Positions 12,001 to 13,477 of a stretch of DNA of 13,477 bases are shown here, one piece after another. Position 1 is the first letter of the stretch, and every line of letters begins with the position of its first letter. The notes beneath the pieces were generated by a model, which did not search any database, was not told the origin of the DNA, and was given only the letters and a program-made list of their open reading frames with translations. The position numbers and the translations under genes are program-made. The stretch is from PVC group bacterium (GTDB lineage Bacteria; Verrucomicrobiota; Kiritimatiellia; SS1-B-03-39; UBA6053). The stretch covers positions 1 through 13,477 of the forward strand of contig PXDP01000032.1 in the NCBI GenBank assembly GCA_003565035.1. Reading direction: 5' to 3'.

Positions 12001-13477
12001 ACACATTACCCTCCGGGCGAATGACCTGATTCAAATCTACGCTCCAGTCACGACCGATCAAATCGGCACCATCCTTGTCGTCGCTCCATCCGCCACTGCG
12101 GAGATTGTCATTGAAAATGATGGCCTGGATACTTTCGGGGCCCTGGTCACGGAAAATCAGAACATCATCATTGAGTCCGGCAATAGCGCGCAAATCGCCG
12201 GCATCCACGCCGGAACCGGGACGGTGGACGTCGCGGTGGTCCATGGGGCAATTACCAGCGGCGGACGCGAGGATCTTCGCGACGTGACTGCACAAAACCT
12301 CCGCCTGCGGGCCCAGAGCGGCATCGGAACCGCAGCCGACCCGTTGATGTTGGACATCTCGGTTCTTGCCGCCTATACCGTTTCAGGTCCTATTCAACTC
12401 ACCAACCTTGGATCTCTGACGGTAGACTCTGTAGCGATCGTCGGGGTCATGGAAGTGCTTTACGCTTCCGGTTTGGCGTCTTTTGCCTCACTTGCTCCGG
12501 GCAGTGACCAGACCCTTAGTGATATCCGCACCGACAGTGCAGGGGATATCCGGATCGTCTCGGAAACCGGGTCGGTAACCCTCAACGACGGGGTGAATGC
12601 CGATGGAATCGGAATTCAGTCACAAGGCGGTCACATTCTGGTTGAAGCCGCGACCTTTGTTCTTCAGGCCGCCGATATCCTGACCAACGGAACCGGAACG
12701 GTCACCGTGGAAGCCAAGGGTGGGGATATCACGATGGACGATGGCACCAGGACCCAGACGCAAGAGGGATCCATTACCTACCTTGCGACCGGTGACATTT
12801 TCCTCTCCTTGCTCGAAAGCACCGGAGAAGCGGACATATACCTTGATGCCGGCGACCGGATCGTTGACAATACGCTACTCGAGAACCCTAACATCATTAC
12901 ATCCGAATTAGCCACTCTGGTTGCGGTAAATGGGATTGGGGATGTTCATTCTGACGATATTAATATGAATGTGGGCAGCGTCAGAGCAACAAACCAAATT
13001 TCCGGCCGCATTGTCCTGCGCGAGGTAGATACCCTCGAAATCGCTTCCGGCGGGATCACCACGCAGGGCGGAACCGGGGATATCATCGTCACCGTGGTGG
13101 CCGGACACCTCACAGGCAACGGCCCCGTGTCCGCTCACGGCTCAGGAAACATCCTCCTGGAAACCCTTGGGCTGGATTCAGATATCGAACTCAACGCAAA
13201 CGTGACCTCCACCGACGGCCATATTACCATTCATGCCGTCCGGAATATTGACCTGACGGAAAACGTGGAGATCAGCACCGCCGCACTCGGCACCATTCTT
13301 ATCGATGCCGAAAACGGAGAACTGACCATGCACGGCAGCGTAGCCGTGACCGCCACCGATTCCTCGGCGCGTCTTGCCGCTGAAAATGACATCACCCTGG
13401 GCAATGTCACTGCCAACGACACTTCGCTCGTCTCCCGCGACGGGGCCATCATCAATGCCGCCGGAACTTCCATGAAT
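1..13477 (+). CDS. Internal fragment of a giant beta-solenoid surface/adhesin-like protein (both ends missing)
   Basis: Translating from base 2 gives 4,492 codons with no stop up to the last base; base 1 is the third base of a preceding codon. No start can be assigned. The product is built almost entirely of short beta-strand rungs (G-x-I-x-L, AGG-x-L-x-V-x-A) rich in Gly, Ala, Val, Thr, Ser, Asn and Asp. It has no Cys and 14 Lys, against abundant Arg. I see no enzyme motif, signal peptide or clear membrane segment in this part. This repeat style is that of giant secreted or surface adhesins (filamentous-hemagglutinin and LktA-like beta strand repeat proteins), so a role in attachment, cell-cell contact or an outer sheath is inferred. 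Secretion signals and anchors would sit in the unseen ends. Coding status is near certain from the open frame and repeating protein pattern; the function is a family-level guess. An alternative is a structural sheath or S-layer-like protein. Confidence 0.95.
170..4500 (+). repeat. Array A: about 26 protein repeats of ~56 residues (Ala/Gly/Val-rich)
   Basis: Each unit reads roughly: alternating Ala/Val strand, a Gly-Gly turn (GGLVSG or GGGVAAG type), a strand with V-x-A-x-V, then G-A-x-[VL]-x-A-G-G-x-[LI]-x-V-x-A. The cleanest AGG copies have their Ala codon at 566, 2684, 2870, 3344, 3533 and 3692. Aligning the diverged copies by eye gives unit anchors near 199, 380, 551, 710, 887, 1057, 1240, 1395, 1550, 1703, 1859, 2022, 2175, 2357, 2510, 2663, 2852, 3008, 3167, 3331, 3514, 3674, 3905, 4067, 4246 and 4414, a mean spacing near 169 bases. 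Three units share an especially similar opening (AEAS-x-GG, at 1772, 2114 and 2765). The pattern resembles repeats of LktA-type filamentous adhesins. Units are diverged at the DNA level, so the array looks old. The array probably continues upstream of base 1. Confidence 0.8.
4502..4670 (+). other. Probable helical linker between repeat array and middle beta domain
   Basis: Residues ~1501-1557 break the beta-repeat pattern. The stretch beginning VTRFIEVVETVQRTIQEKVV has hydrophobic residues spaced 3-4 apart with Arg, Glu and Gln between, as in an amphipathic helix. A Pro-containing turn (FLPLGN) and a second amphipathic stretch (FVTRVITETIVTVVEVTEF) follow. It also holds the first lysine of the visible protein (codon at 4562). 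It sits exactly where the 56-residue array ends, so I read it as a joint or spacer. I recall similar helical breaks after such arrays in other giant adhesins, but have not checked this. Confidence 0.55.
4671..6120 (+). other. Middle irregular beta domain with two early hinge motifs
   Basis: Residues ~1558-2040 are beta-rich but without the short array period, and hold more Asp, Glu, Phe, Tyr and Asn than array A (for example INHSNLDLVFG and YELVEQESDSRFLLINH). Two hinge motifs occur. The first is SAGDVGSSTQP, with its V codon at 5255. The second is AAGQIGDAARALRL, with its I codon at 5780, followed 72 bases later by a G-L-I-H-L-R-E-L strand. These match the anchor of the long repeat in region D, which suggests this domain is an early, diverged part of the same repeat family. 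No catalytic motif is visible. Confidence 0.6.
6137..6304 (+). other. Degenerate RTX-like Asp/Gly calcium-binding patch
   Basis: Residues 2046-2101 contain EGGSGDDTFLL (Glu codon at 6140), then DGLGGADHYTVF (6203) and DDSGNDGSVDSL (6269). The first two fit the RTX nonapeptide scheme G-G-x-G-x-D-x-[LF]-x, spaced about 20 residues apart instead of the tandem 9, and the third is only Asp/Gly-rich. In RTX proteins such repeats bind Ca2+ and fold after secretion. Here only one good and one or two weak copies exist, so weak calcium binding at this one point is an inference. Confidence 0.5.
6541..8580 (+). other. Region C: beta-helix of G-x-I-x-L rungs
   Basis: Residues ~2181-2860 consist of short strands ending in turns such as MQGDIFLNA, QGGNLILQP, ATGDIILQS, AGGRIIIRG and VGGDLSVERA, recurring every ~20-30 residues. 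This is the rung pattern expected of a right-handed parallel beta-helix. Around 8,010-8,200 there is a locally regular stretch (VTLGGAATVGGDLSVE, LTVGGSLSVGVSALVTF, AVSVSGDVTLGSAL) in which the V-x-G-G-x-L-x-V strand repeats about every 20 residues. I see no binding motif, and the period is less fixed than in arrays A and D. Confidence 0.6.
7241..7411 (+). repeat. 'IGIG / ELDLL / TIG' module, copy 1
   Basis: Residues 2414-2470. The order of elements is: L-I-L-Q-P strand, SIGIGD turn, a short probable helix (LTQAELDLLTGG), then LTIGHDLGAHTITIG. I recognise this arrangement as a recurrent module in filamentous-hemagglutinin-like and other beta strand repeat proteins, from memory only. A diverged second copy lies about 1.34 kb downstream. 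Confidence 0.6.
8582..8785 (+). repeat. 'IGIG / ELDLL / TIG' module, copy 2 (diverged)
   Basis: Residues 2861-2928. The elements are ITIKP, then MAVGEP, then DRLDITYREIRAIG, then IEVIFGDIEHGTGNVFVADLG. They follow the same order as copy 1 (strand-Pro, VG turn, L-x-[LI]-T-x-x-E-[LI], strand with G-x-G-x-[IV]-x-[VI]). The copy carries two lysines (codons at 8606 and 8627), unusual in this Lys-poor protein, and begins a stretch of lower local GC. Confidence 0.5.
8786..9690 (+). other. Transition segment between region C and the long-period array
   Basis: Residues ~2929-3230. The first third (to about 9000) is richer in Phe, Asn and Ile than its neighbours (for example ITNNNLFFSPPSIVNP and DFFDAGIEDFMFNSQVNI). 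From about 9100 the G-x-I-x-L rungs return (GGDLLLND, SSGSITQNHG, TGSLILTE, NGGSITLDN, SGSITLRADG). No recognised domain. Confidence 0.5.
9690..13477 (+). repeat. Array D: long-period (~214 residue) repeat, six anchors, continues beyond the window
   Basis: Each anchor reads L-x-[LV]-x-A-x-x-[GA]-[IM]-G, usually then T-x(3)-P, followed 60-78 bases later by a strand of the type S-G-x-I-x-L. The Ile/Met codons are at 9731, 10313, 10982, 11675, 12323 and 12935, giving intervals of 194, 223, 231, 216 and 204 residues (mean about 214). Between anchors, other elements recur in order, for example DLRTGNDGPIVL (10514), DLVTGNDGAIVL (11174) and DIRTDSAGDIRI (12524), each followed by G-x-[IV]-T-L-x-D-G. 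Further recurring pieces are GSGNILLE (9931, 13142), GHITI/GHITL strands and a GT-[VI]-x-I strand before GxxTM. Copies are diverged in sequence. The anchor is also present at 5255 and 5780, so the unit type extends outside this array. Confidence 0.75.

Noticed and set aside
2..13477. Possible frameshift or joined neighbouring genes
   Set aside because: Every 60-base line was read in the same phase. No stop was met and the repeat pattern never jumps to another frame.

Overview
The whole 13,477-base window lies inside one protein-coding gene on the + strand. Read in the frame whose first complete codon starts at base 2, I find 4,492 consecutive codons with no stop. Neither the true start nor the stop is in the window. 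I see no intergenic space, promoter, ribosome binding site, terminator, RNA gene, CRISPR array or mobile element. The long open stretches on the minus strand and in the other + frames are shadows of this one frame.

The predicted product is a giant, repetitive, cell-surface or secreted beta-solenoid (adhesin-like) protein. It is rich in Gly, Ala, Val, Thr, Ser, Asn and Asp. I see no cysteine, and only 14 lysines, none of them in the first 1,520 visible residues. By pattern it resembles the giant filamentous-hemagglutinin or LktA-type 'beta strand repeat' proteins of environmental bacteria. This assignment comes from recognising repeat style, not from a database search.

Layout along the protein (residues numbered within the window): (A) bases ~2-4500, about 26 Ala/Gly/Val-rich repeats spaced about 56 residues apart; (B1) ~4502-4670, a short, probably helical linker; (B2) ~4671-6540, a less regular beta domain containing two early copies of an 'IG..(P)' hinge motif and one degenerate RTX-like Asp/Gly calcium-binding patch; (C) ~6541-9700, a beta-helix region of G-x-I-x-L rungs with two diverged copies of an 'ELDLL/TIG' module; (D) ~9700-13477, a long-period repeat of about 214 residues, six hinge copies, continuing past the window end. 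Together these suggest a long fibre made of successive solenoid segments, with a jointed middle.

The organism is a bacterium of moderately high GC (roughly 60% by eye, lower in parts of the last 5 kb). Giant genes of this kind are known from Chlorobi, Planctomycetes/Verrucomicrobia, Omnitrophota and some Proteobacteria. The sequence alone does not let me choose among them.
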